Source of the DNA: Flavipsychrobacter sp.
GTDB taxonomy: Bacteria > Bacteroidota > Bacteroidia > Chitinophagales > Chitinophagaceae
NCBI GenBank assembly: GCA_021156265.1
Contig: JAJNBR010000029.1
Span: forward strand, 1-32,915
Length of the DNA: 32,915 nt
Reading direction: 5' to 3'
This document shows, one piece after another, positions 9,058-17,227 of this stretch; position 1 is the stretch's first letter, and each line of letters begins with the position of its first letter. Below the pieces are notes generated by a model. That model did not search any database. It was given only the letters and a program-made list of their open reading frames with translations, and had not been told where the DNA came from. Made by a program: the position numbers and the translations under genes.

Positions 9058-10560
9058 ATGAAAATCTTTTCTGCCCCGCAGATAAGGGCATGTGACGCCT
9101 ATACGATACATGCTTCGGGTATTACCTCGCGCGAGCTGATGGAACGCGCAGCCGGAAAATGCGTGGAATGGCTGATGGCCAGTTTTCCCAAAGAATCCCT
9201 TTTCGTGGTGCTTTGCGGCACGGGCAACAACGGTGGCGATGGCCTTGTGATCACTCGTATGCTACATCGGCTGGGCTATGGTGCCAAGGCTTTTCTACTG
9301 CAATTCAGCGACGAGTTGTCGCCGGACTGCCAGGCTAACCTGGAGAGGCTGCAAAGTATTGACAATAGCTTAGTGGATATCCTGCAACCGGAAACCTTCA
9401 TTACAGATATCCCTGAGAATATTGTGGTCGTAGACGCGATATTGGGCACGGGACTAAATCGGCAGGCCGAAGGCTGGATCGCTAATTTCATTAACCATAT
9501 CAACGACCGCCCCAACAGGAAGGTGGCGATAGACATACCCAGCGGCATGCCCGCTGATAACATTCCCGGTGAAGATGCCTCGATCATCAAGGCAGATGAT
9601 ACCCTGAGCTTCCAGTTTTACAAAAGAGCTTTCCTGCATCCGGAGACAGGAGTTTTTGCCGGAGATATTCATATACTCGACATCGGCTTGCATGAAACGT
9701 TTATTTCCTCTACGCACACCAACTATCAAACAACAGGCGAGGAGCGAGTGCGCGCCATTTACAAGCCGCGTCAATCTTTCTCGCACAAAGGCACATTCGG
9801 TACTGCGTTATTGATCGGTGGCAGTTATGGTATGATGGGCGCTATCTCGCTGGCAGTAAAGGCTGCAGGACGTGCGGGCGCGGGTAAAGTGCGCTCGCTG
9901 GTGCCGGAAGTGGGATACAATATTATCCAGACCCTGGTACCGGAAGCTATGTGCACGATAAAAGGAGAAAAATACATTACACGCATAGCAGACTGGGAGA
10001 ATACTGATGCCATAGGGATAGGGCCGGGGATCGGTACTAAGGATGAAACAGCAAAAGCGTTTTCGAATTTCCTGGATGCATGTAAGCAGCCGATAGTGAT
10101 CGATGCGGATGCCCTGAACATTTTGGCAAAACAACCGGAGCTGCTTCATAAAATACCTGCTGGCAGTGTGCTCACACCACATCCTGCCGAGTACAAACGC
10201 TTATTTGGTAAAACATCTAACAGCATGCTGCGGTTAGAACACGCGCGTACACAGGCCATGAAGTATAATATTACTATTGTACTGAAGGACAGGTATACGG
10301 CGGTGATAGGCCCAGAGGGCGAATGCAGCTATAATATTACCGGTAATGTTGGGCTAGCAACAGCTGGAACCGGAGATGTGCTCACCGGGATCATTACCGG
10401 CCTCATTTCACAGAAATACGAACCGCACGATGCCGCCATCATGGGTGTGTACCTGCATGGATTAGCAGGAGAATACGCCTCGCGGATACACTCGGAAGAG
10501 GCGACGGTGGCCGGTGATGTTATTGATGCGCTGGGAAAGGCATTTCAGACAATGCGATAA
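9058..10560 (+). CDS. nnrDE: Bifunctional NAD(P)H-hydrate repair enzyme (epimerase + ADP-dependent dehydratase)
   Basis: The enzyme repairs damaged hydrated NADH and NADPH in the cytoplasm. The N-terminal YjeF_N/NnrE domain epimerises the R and S forms of NAD(P)HX. The C-terminal NnrD domain, a ribokinase-like fold, dehydrates S-NAD(P)HX using ADP. The NnrE signature GTGNNGGDG is at residues 54-62 and DAILGTGLNR is further on. NnrD shows IGPGIG (about 321-326), VIDADALNIL, LTPHPAEYKRLFG (about 372-384) and the AGTGD nucleotide loop (436-440). The upstream in-frame TTG at 9025 would add 11 residues, but the ATG at 9058 (MKIFSAPQIRACD) matches the usual start of the family and gives 500 aa. The stop codon lies inside an octamer repeat (10549-10588), so the last residues TMR are encoded by repeat DNA. 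Confidence 0.95.
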   Translation: MKIFSAPQIRACDAYTIHASGITSRELMERAAGKCVEWLMASFPKESLFVVLCGTGNNGGDGLVITRMLHRLGYGAKAFLLQFSDELSPDCQANLERLQSIDNSLVDILQPETFITDIPENIVVVDAILGTGLNRQAEGWIANFINHINDRPNRKVAIDIPSGMPADNIPGEDASIIKADDTLSFQFYKRAFLHPETGVFAGDIHILDIGLHETFISSTHTNYQTTGEERVRAIYKPRQSFSHKGTFGTALLIGGSYGMMGAISLAVKAAGRAGAGKVRSLVPEVGYNIIQTLVPEAMCTIKGEKYITRIADWENTDAIGIGPGIGTKDETAKAFSNFLDACKQPIVIDADALNILAKQPELLHKIPAGSVLTPHPAEYKRLFGKTSNSMLRLEHARTQAMKYNITIVLKDRYTAVIGPEGECSYNITGNVGLATAGTGDVLTGIITGLISQKYEPHDAAIMGVYLHGLAGEYASRIHSEEATVAGDVIDALGKAFQTMR

Positions 10561-10610
10561 TGTGTTAATGCGACAATGCGGCAATGCCGTTATCGCATTG
10601 CCGCATTGTC
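10549..10610. repeat. Octamer tandem repeat that folds into a 16-bp palindrome at the nnrDE/purD junction
   Basis: Five consecutive 8-nt units of the form nnAATGYG run from 10549 to 10588: acaatgcg, ataatgtg, ttaatgcg, acaatgcg, gcaatgcc. The nnrDE stop TAA (10558-10560) lies in the second unit. The last two units form the left arm of a perfect 16-bp inverted repeat (gacaatgcggcaatgc, 10572-10587) with a 7-nt loop and right arm 10595-10610. The element separates convergent genes and may act as a bidirectional terminator, although no T-tract follows. The combination of tandem units and palindrome resembles a REP-like or mobile mini-repeat. Confidence 0.8.
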
Positions 10611-10625
10611 CTATCGGCGAATTGG

Positions 10626-11909
10626 CTAGTTGAATTCGTACCCGATATCCCTGCGGTAGTATTTGCCTTCGTATTCGATGTGTTTTGCATTGTCAAACGA
10701 AGTAGCGAGGGCATCTTTCAGGGTTTCTCCATAAGAAGTTACTGCCAGTACACGTCCGCCACTGGTGACTGTATGGTGATCTTTTACAGAAGTACCGGCG
10801 TGGAACAGGATGCTACCATGTGATTTGTCGAAACCGCTCATCACTTTTCCTTTCGGATAGCTGCCGGGATAGCCTTCAGACACAAGCATCACGGTACAGG
10901 CAGCGCGTTTGTCGTGCTTTATCTCCACTTCGTTCAGCTTGCCTTCGTGCATTTTAACTATCAGCTCGATCAGATCATTCTCCAATCGCGGCATTACAAC
11001 CTCCGTTTCAGGATCGCCCATACGACAGTTGTATTCTATTACATAAGGATCACCACCTACGTTTATCAGACCAAAGAATATGAACCCGTGATAAACAATG
11101 CCTTCTTCTTTCAACCCTTTCACTGTTGGATCTATGATGCGCTCAGTAATTTTTTGCATGAAAGCGGCATCTGCAAAGGGTACAGGAGAAATAGCACCCA
11201 TGCCGCCGGTGTTCGGGCCTGTGTCGCCCTCACCGATGCGTTTGTAGTCTTTTGCTTCGGGCAGGCGTACATAGTTAGTGCCGTCTGTCATAACGAAAAC
11301 AGAAAGCTCTATCCCGGTCAGGAATTCTTCAACTACCACTTTCTTGCTTGCCTCACCAAACTGTGCTTCTTTGATCATGGTAGTGAAGCTTGCAATGGCC
11401 TCGGCCTTTGTTTCTGCGATAACAACACCTTTCCCAGCGGCAAGTCCGTCGGCCTTTAATACTATAGGCAGGCTATGTGCATCGAGATAAGCCATACCCT
11501 CGTCGAAGTTTTCTTCAGAGAATTCGCGGTAGCCCGCAGTAGGTATGCTGTGGCGGCGCATAAACTTTTTAGAGAAAGCCTTGCTGCCCTCTAGCTGTGC
11601 ACCATCCTTGGACGGGCCTGCAACCATGATGTGTTTCAGGTCGGGATCGTTCTTTACAAAGTCCCAGATACCGGCCACCAGCGAATCTTCGCCACCGGGA
11701 AACAGGATATCAATATGATCTTCCAGGCAAACTCTTTTGATCTCTTCAAAATCAGTCGGAGAGAAGTTCAGGTTGCTGCCGTATTGCGCTGTACCTGCAT
11801 TGCCGGGCGCAATGAAGAGCTCTTTGCAATATTTGCTTTGACGAAGTTTCCATGCGATGGCAGACTCGCGGCCGCCCGAACCAAGAAGTAATATGTTATA
11901 TGCCTGCAT
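10626..11909 (-). CDS. purD: Phosphoribosylamine-glycine ligase (GAR synthetase)
   Basis: PurD catalyses step two of de novo purine synthesis, joining glycine to 5-phosphoribosylamine with ATP in the cytoplasm. The 427-residue length is normal for the monofunctional enzyme. The N-terminal domain begins with LLLGSGGRESAIAWKL (8-23). The ATP-grasp domain contains LKADGLAAGKGVVI (151-164), VVVEEFLTG (191-199), GDTGPNTGGMGA (228-239) and the metal-binding YNCRMGDPETE (293-303). The latter has Cys and Met where many homologues have Val/Ala and Phe. It is convergent with nnrDE and divergent from the first POT transporter. A -7-like box TAATTTTG lies at 11948-11941, 32 nt upstream of the ATG, without a clear -33 element. 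Confidence 0.96.
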   Translation of the reverse strand: MQAYNILLLGSGGRESAIAWKLRQSKYCKELFIAPGNAGTAQYGSNLNFSPTDFEEIKRVCLEDHIDILFPGGEDSLVAGIWDFVKNDPDLKHIMVAGPSKDGAQLEGSKAFSKKFMRRHSIPTAGYREFSEENFDEGMAYLDAHSLPIVLKADGLAAGKGVVIAETKAEAIASFTTMIKEAQFGEASKKVVVEEFLTGIELSVFVMTDGTNYVRLPEAKDYKRIGEGDTGPNTGGMGAISPVPFADAAFMQKITERIIDPTVKGLKEEGIVYHGFIFFGLINVGGDPYVIEYNCRMGDPETEVVMPRLENDLIELIVKMHEGKLNEVEIKHDKRAACTVMLVSEGYPGSYPKGKVMSGFDKSHGSILFHAGTSVKDHHTVTSGGRVLAVTSYGETLKDALATSFDNAKHIEYEGKYYRRDIGYEFN

Positions 11910-11940
11910 TGTAATATTTAGTCTAACCCTGTTGAAGGGG

Positions 11941-11948
11941 CAAAATTA
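11941..11948 (-). promoter_or_regulatory. Putative -7 box of purD
   Basis: TAATTTTG on the minus strand matches TAnnTTTG, with its end 31 nt upstream of the purD ATG. I see no TTG at the expected 19-nt distance, so this is weaker than the three full promoters in the window. It nearly overlaps the putative -7 box of the divergent POT gene. Confidence 0.4.
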
Positions 11949-11963
11949 TTCAAAAGCAAGGTT

Positions 11964-11971
11964 TATCTTTC
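11964..11971 (+). promoter_or_regulatory. Putative -7 box of the first POT transporter gene
   Basis: TATCTTTC differs from TAnnTTTG only at the last base and lies 21 nt before the ATG. The identical octamer TATCTTTC sits 27 nt before the second POT gene (13819-13826), which supports a shared promoter type. No -33 TTG is evident. Confidence 0.35.
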
Positions 11972-11992
11972 ACGAAATTTTAAAACAGCTTT

Positions 11993-13663
11993 ATGGAGCA
12001 ACAACCGGTCCAGGGGCGCAAGCACCCTAAAGGATTGCCTTATTTGTTTTTTACCGAGATGTGGGAGCGTTTCGGCTACTACCTGATGCTGGGCATTTTC
12101 GTGCTATATATGATCGATGTAAAGCGAGGAGGGCTCTCGATACCTGACAAGACAGCCGATGATATTTTTGGCACATTCATAGCCTTTACCTACCTGACAC
12201 CCTTCCTGGGCGGCTTTTTGGCTGACAGGAAGATAGGTTATATCAGATCGGTATACCTCGGCGGTATATTGATGGCAATGGGCTACCTCGGGCTGGCCTT
12301 GCCGGGTATGACGATGTTCTATACCTCAGTTGCACTTATTATTATAGGTAACGGTTTCTTCAAGCCCAACATTTCTACGTTATTAGGTAATCTCTATTCA
12401 GAGCCGGAATATCGTGAACGTAAAGACTCAGGCTACAACCTGTTCTATATGGGTATCAATATGGGTGCCTTCCTGGGCCCGATACTGGCAGCCTTGATGC
12501 GCAATAAATACAGCTGGTCGGCAGCATTTGCCACCGCAGGTATAGGCATGCTCGTTGGTCTTGTTGTATTTACTATTGGTTTGAAACATATCCGTCAGGC
12601 AGACGTGCTGAAGCCCGTGCAGAAAGAAGACGCCAGCATGGGTACAGTATTCGGAAAGGTTTTTCTGCCAGCGCTTATTTGCGGTGTTATCGGCTGGATC
12701 GCGCCGCAATATGTTTTAGGAGTGGAGAATATCTTCGGCAGCAATAGTACCGATGGTTTCATCTTCGCAGCTATACCGATAGTAATATTCTATGTATCGC
12801 TTTGGGCTAAAGCAAATGCTACCGATAAACGCCCGATAGCGGCGCTGCTAGTGATATTTGCGTTGAGTATAGTGTTCTGGGCCGTATTTAAACAAAACGG
12901 TACGGCGCTTACCCGCTGGGCCAAATATTATACCGACAGGGAAGTGGCTGCCGTGATAGAAGGACCGGCTCGCGCACTCTACCAGGTAGAGACTATGCCG
13001 ACGAAAATAGACTCGGTGGTGAAGTATGATGGGCAGTTCCAGGCCGTAAAGGAAGACGGAAAGACAGTGAAAATATACGACAGGGATGTATACTTCCGCA
13101 ATGTGCCGCCCGAGAAGCAGCCTAAAAATGACGAGCCCATATACCTGACAAGTACCGAGTTGTTTCAGTCGGTCAATCCATTCTGGGTAGTTGCGCTGAC
13201 GCCGATTATTGTCGCCTTCTTCGCTATGCTGCGGCGTAGAAATAAAGAACCGACAACGGCTACCAAGATAGCCTTTGGTTTGTTAATATCAGGCTTGTCG
13301 ACACTAGTAATGGTAGGGGCAGTGTATGCCGGTGACAATGGTGCGGAGAAAGTATCGCCGATGTGGCTGGTAGGCGTGTATGGTGTTATTACCATAGGTG
13401 AGCTGCTGCTAAGTCCTATGGGATTGTCCTTGGTTTCGAAACTCAGTCCGCCGAGGCTTACGGCGTTGATGATGGGTGGCTTTTTCCTGTCAACAGCTAT
13501 TGGTAATAAGATGTCGGGCGTACTGGCCAGTTTGTGGTACGGTTATGAGAATAAGGCCAACTTCTTCCTTGTTAACTGCCTGCTACTGGTAGTTGCTGCC
13601 GGACTTGCATTTGCTGTCCTCCGCTGGCTGAATGGAGTAATGAAAGAAAAGAATATCAACTAA
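11993..13663 (+). CDS. POT/PTR2-family peptide transporter, divergent paralogue
   Basis: This 556-residue inner-membrane protein of the proton-dependent oligopeptide transporter family shows about a dozen hydrophobic segments. The TM1 motif ExxERF is intact (E22, E25, R26), as are the TM4 lysine region NGFFKPNIS (K124) and the TM10 glutamate in TIGELLLSP (E470). Two positions differ from its tandem paralogues. YYGMRA after ExxERF is YYLMLG here, removing the conserved Gly and Arg. The TM7 motif FWxxF[E/D]Q reads FWAVFKQ, placing Lys300 where an acidic residue is usual. A long loop of about 85 residues (310-390) follows TM7. These changes suggest altered substrate preference or proton coupling. 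The product probably still moves small peptides, but this is inference. Confidence 0.88.
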   Translation: MEQQPVQGRKHPKGLPYLFFTEMWERFGYYLMLGIFVLYMIDVKRGGLSIPDKTADDIFGTFIAFTYLTPFLGGFLADRKIGYIRSVYLGGILMAMGYLGLALPGMTMFYTSVALIIIGNGFFKPNISTLLGNLYSEPEYRERKDSGYNLFYMGINMGAFLGPILAALMRNKYSWSAAFATAGIGMLVGLVVFTIGLKHIRQADVLKPVQKEDASMGTVFGKVFLPALICGVIGWIAPQYVLGVENIFGSNSTDGFIFAAIPIVIFYVSLWAKANATDKRPIAALLVIFALSIVFWAVFKQNGTALTRWAKYYTDREVAAVIEGPARALYQVETMPTKIDSVVKYDGQFQAVKEDGKTVKIYDRDVYFRNVPPEKQPKNDEPIYLTSTELFQSVNPFWVVALTPIIVAFFAMLRRRNKEPTTATKIAFGLLISGLSTLVMVGAVYAGDNGAEKVSPMWLVGVYGVITIGELLLSPMGLSLVSKLSPPRLTALMMGGFFLSTAIGNKMSGVLASLWYGYENKANFFLVNCLLLVVAAGLAFAVLRWLNGVMKEKNIN

Positions 13664-13716
13664 AATATTAACGGTGCATTTCTTTTTATTGCAGAAGTGC
13701 ATTAATCATTTATCCG

Positions 13717-13753
13717 CAGCTTACCTCTAAATATCGAGGTAAGCTGTTTGTTT
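13717..13753 (+). terminator. Rho-independent terminator after the first POT gene
   Basis: An 11-bp perfect stem (CAGCTTACCTC with GAGGTAAGCTG) encloses an 8-nt loop and is followed by the T-rich tail TTTGTTT. It lies about 55 nt past the stop and isolates the first POT gene from the second. Confidence 0.75.
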
Positions 13754-13818
13754 ATTATCCATAAGAATAGTTATCCACCACGCAATTCACATAGGGTTTC
13801 ATCTCCTGATTATTTTAC

Positions 13819-13826
13819 TATCTTTC
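13819..13826 (+). promoter_or_regulatory. Putative -7 box of the second POT transporter gene
   Basis: TATCTTTC followed by GCG lies 27 nt before the ATG at 13854 and matches TAnnTTTG except for the final base. It is identical to the element before the first POT gene. The -33 region has only a TTT run, so the assignment is tentative. Confidence 0.35.
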
Positions 13827-13853
13827 GCGATTACTTAATACAAAAAACCTTTT

Positions 13854-15449
13854 ATGAGCGAACAAAAAGGGCATCCTAAAGGATTGTACGTCCTGTTTTT
13901 TACCGAGATGTGGGAGCGCTTCAGCTATTATGGTATGCGCGCCATCCTTATCCTTTTCATGACCAAAATGCTGCAGTTCGATTCCAAATTTGCCTCGGGC
14001 ATCTATGGAAACTTCACTGCGGTAGTTTACCTCACTCCATTGATAGGTGGCTTTATAGCCGATAGGTATTGGGGTAACAGGCGGTCGATCTTTATGGGCG
14101 GATTATTAATGGCCATAGGACAATTCGTCCTCTTCTTTTGTGCTGCATCGGTATCCACAAATATGGACCTTGCCAAAATATTATTTGTAGTAGGTCTTAC
14201 AGGGTTAGTGTTAGGTAACGGTCTTTTCAAGCCGAACATCTCTACCATGGTAAACCAGTTATATGCACCCGGCGACAAAAGGGTGGATGCCGCGTTCTCT
14301 ATATTCTATATGGGTATTAACCTTGGCGCTTTCTTCTCTCCGCTTATCTGCGGCGGTCTGGCTGAAAAGGTGGACTATAAATGGGGTTTCCTCGCTGCCG
14401 GCGTAGGTATGATACTTGGCCTGGTGGTATTCCAGTTGTTGAAGGATAAATATATCGTGACGGCTGATGGACAGCAGATAGGCGGTAAGCCAAGTAAAGC
14501 TGTTTCGAATGCTGCCGCTGCCGACGACGCCGGCGAGGTAGTGGTAGCCCATGACCGCGAAGATGATTTTGCTGCACAGCAGGATCCAAAGCTGTCAACT
14601 GCAAGGAAATCGGAATTCACTCCTGCGCGTATAGGTACATGGCTGGTTATCTATGCAGTGCTGTGGGCATTCTTCCTGCTGGTAGTTGATTTTAACTGGA
14701 TCAGTACGCTGGTGTTTGCTACTTCCCTTACAGCTTCCGGTTTCATTATTACTGACCCTAACCTTACTAAAGTAGAACGCGACAGGATCGTTGTTATATA
14801 CATCGCGGCCTTCTTTGTTATCTTCTTTTGGAGTGCGTTTGAGCAGGCGGGTGCATCGTTGACGTTATTTGCTGATCAGCAAACTGACCGTACCATATTT
14901 GGCTGGGAAATGCCTGCTGCGTGGTTCCAGTCGGTGAATCCACTGGCGATCATCCTGTTTGCGCCGCTGTTTGCCGGTATATGGACCAGCCTTGGTAAAA
15001 AAGATAAAGAACCTGCTTCTCCAACCAAGCAAGCCATCGGTCTTTCGCTGCTTGCCCTTGGCTATCTCGTTATAGCAATGGGTGTAAAAGGCGTAGATGC
15101 TTCTACAAAAGCTTCAATGTTCTGGCTGCTGGGTATGTATGTACTGCATACATGGGGCGAGCTTTGCCTGTCGCCTATCGGTCTTTCGATGGTGGCACGT
15201 CTTGCACCTATGCGTCTTGCTTCGCTGCTGATGGGTGTATGGTTTCTTGCAAATGCAATGGCCAACGACTTTGCAGGTATGCTGAGCAAGCTGTACCCTG
15301 AAGATGGTAAAGCCACGTCATTCTTTGGTTACGAGATCGCAACATTGAATGATTTCTTCATGATATTCGTTGTACTCTCAGGTGCTGCTGCTGTTATCCT
15401 CTTCCTGCTTTCGAAGAAGATGCTGAAGATGATGCATGGCCTCAGGTAA
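13854..15449 (+). CDS. POT/PTR2-family proton-coupled di/tripeptide transporter
   Basis: This 531-residue inner-membrane symporter is expected to import di- and tripeptides with protons. The canonical TM1 motif is complete (E18, E21, R22, then FSYYGMRAILILF). TM4 has NGLFKPNIS, TM7 reads FWSAFEQ with E330 in the acidic position, and TM10 carries GELCLSPIGLSM. A hydrophilic Ala/Asp-rich insertion of about 50 residues (202-252) sits between the sixth and seventh hydrophobic segments, in the cytoplasmic loop region where POT proteins vary. It has its own terminator (15469-15498) and putative promoter, so it is a separate unit despite being the middle gene of a tandem array. The full motif set makes it a functional family member with good confidence. 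Confidence 0.93.
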   Translation: MSEQKGHPKGLYVLFFTEMWERFSYYGMRAILILFMTKMLQFDSKFASGIYGNFTAVVYLTPLIGGFIADRYWGNRRSIFMGGLLMAIGQFVLFFCAASVSTNMDLAKILFVVGLTGLVLGNGLFKPNISTMVNQLYAPGDKRVDAAFSIFYMGINLGAFFSPLICGGLAEKVDYKWGFLAAGVGMILGLVVFQLLKDKYIVTADGQQIGGKPSKAVSNAAAADDAGEVVVAHDREDDFAAQQDPKLSTARKSEFTPARIGTWLVIYAVLWAFFLLVVDFNWISTLVFATSLTASGFIITDPNLTKVERDRIVVIYIAAFFVIFFWSAFEQAGASLTLFADQQTDRTIFGWEMPAAWFQSVNPLAIILFAPLFAGIWTSLGKKDKEPASPTKQAIGLSLLALGYLVIAMGVKGVDASTKASMFWLLGMYVLHTWGELCLSPIGLSMVARLAPMRLASLLMGVWFLANAMANDFAGMLSKLYPEDGKATSFFGYEIATLNDFFMIFVVLSGAAAVILFLLSKKMLKMMHGLR

Positions 15450-15468
15450 ACATTATAGACTTTTAATT

Positions 15469-15498
15469 AAAAGCCCGTTCGCAAGAGCGGGCTTTTTT
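15469..15498 (+). terminator. Rho-independent terminator after the second POT gene
   Basis: AAAAGCCCG pairs with CGGGCTTTT around a 10-nt loop and runs directly into six T residues. It starts 19 nt after the stop codon. This is a textbook intrinsic terminator. Confidence 0.9.
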
Positions 15499-15565
15499 GC
15501 GGGTGATAAAAAGGGTTAATCAGAAATAAAAACTAATTTGGCTCAAATTTATTAAAAGACAATAG

Positions 15566-17158
15566 ATGGCTTCAGAGACAATCACTGTAGAACAGATACA
15601 AAATTTCAAAGGGAAGTATCCCAAACAACTTTATGTGCTGTTCATGACCGAGATGTGGGAACGCTTTACCTTTTATGGTATGCGCGCCCTGCTTATCCTG
15701 TTCATGATATCGGGCGCATCGTTCGAAGCTTTTCCTGACGAAAAAGCAAATCTTACTTATGGTGCTTACCAGGCGTTGGTATATGCCATGCCTGTTTTTG
15801 GTGGTATACTGGCCGACAGGCTGATGGGTTTTCGCAGGGCGATATTCTGGGGTGGTATATTGATGGCGATAGGGAACTTTACGCTGGCTATACCTAATAA
15901 TATATGGGCGTTCTATCTCGGTATGGGTTTTATCGTAGTAGGTAATGGTTTCTTCAAACCTAATATCTCCTCTATCGTTGGTAACCTGTATGCTCCTAAC
16001 GACCCTCGCCGTGATGCGGGTTTCTCGATGTTCTATATGGGTATCAATATCGGCGCCTTCCTGGGTAGCTTGTTGTGTGGCTGGATAGGACAAACCTATA
16101 GCTGGCATGCTGGTTTCGGGCTGGCTGGCGTATTCATGATCGTTGGTTTAATCGTGTTTAAGACCGGTCAGAAAGCACTTGGACCGATAGGCTTGCCTCC
16201 GGTACCGGGTAAAGAAGAGCAGATCGCAATGGGGGATATGCTGGACCGTCCGCAGGATGACCAAACCGAGATGATAACAACTGACAAGGTGATACCTAAT
16301 TATAAGGCAAAAGAGCGCCTTGTGTTCATCGGTAGTCTTGTTGCCATCCCGCTTTTTGCTGCGCTGTTGTATTACTATAAGGTAATGGGCTCTGTTTTCG
16401 TGCCGTTCGGTTTGATAGCACTGGGTTATATTCTTTACCTGTCTGGCAAAGAAAACCTGGAAGCGCGATTGAAAATATTTGCAGCATTAGTAATGATCGT
16501 CTTCTCTATCCTGTTCTGGGGTTTTTATGAGCAGGGTGGTGGTTCGCTCAACCTGTTTGCAGCGCGTAACGTGAACATGAATTTCTTTGGGCTCGAACTT
16601 TCTTCTGCCGCGGTGAACAACTCAGTGAATCCGGTATGGGTGATCTTGCTAAGCCCGGTATTTGGTTATCTCTGGGTAGCGATGGCGAATAAGAGACTGG
16701 AACCCAATTCTCCGCTGAAGTTTGCAATAGGCCTGATACTACTGGGACTGAGTTTCTATGTATTTGTATTGGCAGGACATGCTGCCGGTACCGATGGTAA
16801 AATATCGCTCGGTATGTTCGTGGTAGGATACTTTATTATGTCGTGCGGCGAGCTTTGCCTGTCTCCAATAGGCTTGTCCATGATCACGAAACTCTCGCCT
16901 GCAAAGATGGTGGGCCTGATGATGGGTATGTGGTTCCTGGCGAGCGCGTTCGGTCAGTATGTGGCTGGTCTTGTTGGTACGCTCATGGCTATCCCATCAG
17001 AAGGTGGTGAGGGAACTGGTCTTGCGGTTAATCCTATTGAAACGTTACCCGTGTACATGGGTGTGTTTGAGAAAATAGCCTGGATATCCATTGGTTGCGG
17101 TGTGTTACTGCTGATATTATCTCCGCTATTGAAACGCTGGATGAAGGATGTTCACTAA
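15566..17158 (+). CDS. POT/PTR2-family proton-coupled di/tripeptide transporter
   Basis: The third tandem POT gene encodes 530 residues. The ExxERF motif is intact (E29, E32, R33, followed by TFYGMRALLILF), NGFFKPNIS carries the TM4 lysine, TM7 reads FWGFYEQ with E322 acidic, and TM10 has CGELCLSPIGLSM. An N-terminal extension of about 15 residues precedes the first helix compared with the middle copy. The variable central loop (about 205-250) is acidic and differs in sequence from the paralogues, so the duplications are old. The gene follows the terminator of the second copy and ends in its own terminator. It should import small peptides in symport with protons at the inner membrane. Confidence 0.93.
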   Translation: MASETITVEQIQNFKGKYPKQLYVLFMTEMWERFTFYGMRALLILFMISGASFEAFPDEKANLTYGAYQALVYAMPVFGGILADRLMGFRRAIFWGGILMAIGNFTLAIPNNIWAFYLGMGFIVVGNGFFKPNISSIVGNLYAPNDPRRDAGFSMFYMGINIGAFLGSLLCGWIGQTYSWHAGFGLAGVFMIVGLIVFKTGQKALGPIGLPPVPGKEEQIAMGDMLDRPQDDQTEMITTDKVIPNYKAKERLVFIGSLVAIPLFAALLYYYKVMGSVFVPFGLIALGYILYLSGKENLEARLKIFAALVMIVFSILFWGFYEQGGGSLNLFAARNVNMNFFGLELSSAAVNNSVNPVWVILLSPVFGYLWVAMANKRLEPNSPLKFAIGLILLGLSFYVFVLAGHAAGTDGKISLGMFVVGYFIMSCGELCLSPIGLSMITKLSPAKMVGLMMGMWFLASAFGQYVAGLVGTLMAIPSEGGEGTGLAVNPIETLPVYMGVFEKIAWISIGCGVLLLILSPLLKRWMKDVH

Positions 17159-17163
17159 TATAT

Positions 17164-17188
17164 AAGCCCCGCAGGTGCGGGGCTTTTT
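17164..17188 (+). terminator. Rho-independent terminator after the third POT gene
   Basis: AAGCCCCGC pairs with GCGGGGCTT around the tetraloop AGGT and is followed by TTTC. It lies just 5 nt after the stop codon and 40 nt before ispD, so ispD needs its own promoter. Confidence 0.92.
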
Positions 17189-17227
17189 CTTTGTAGTACC
17201 GTCTTAAAGAGTTTTTTTTGCAGGGAT

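Noticed and set aside
10549..10610. CRISPR array
   Set aside because: The repeated units are 8 nt without spacers and end in a palindrome, unlike direct repeats with unique spacers.
15572..16108. 178-codon minus-strand ORF
   Set aside because: It is antisense to the third POT gene, whose family motifs are clear; the ORF product looks like low-quality shadow translation.
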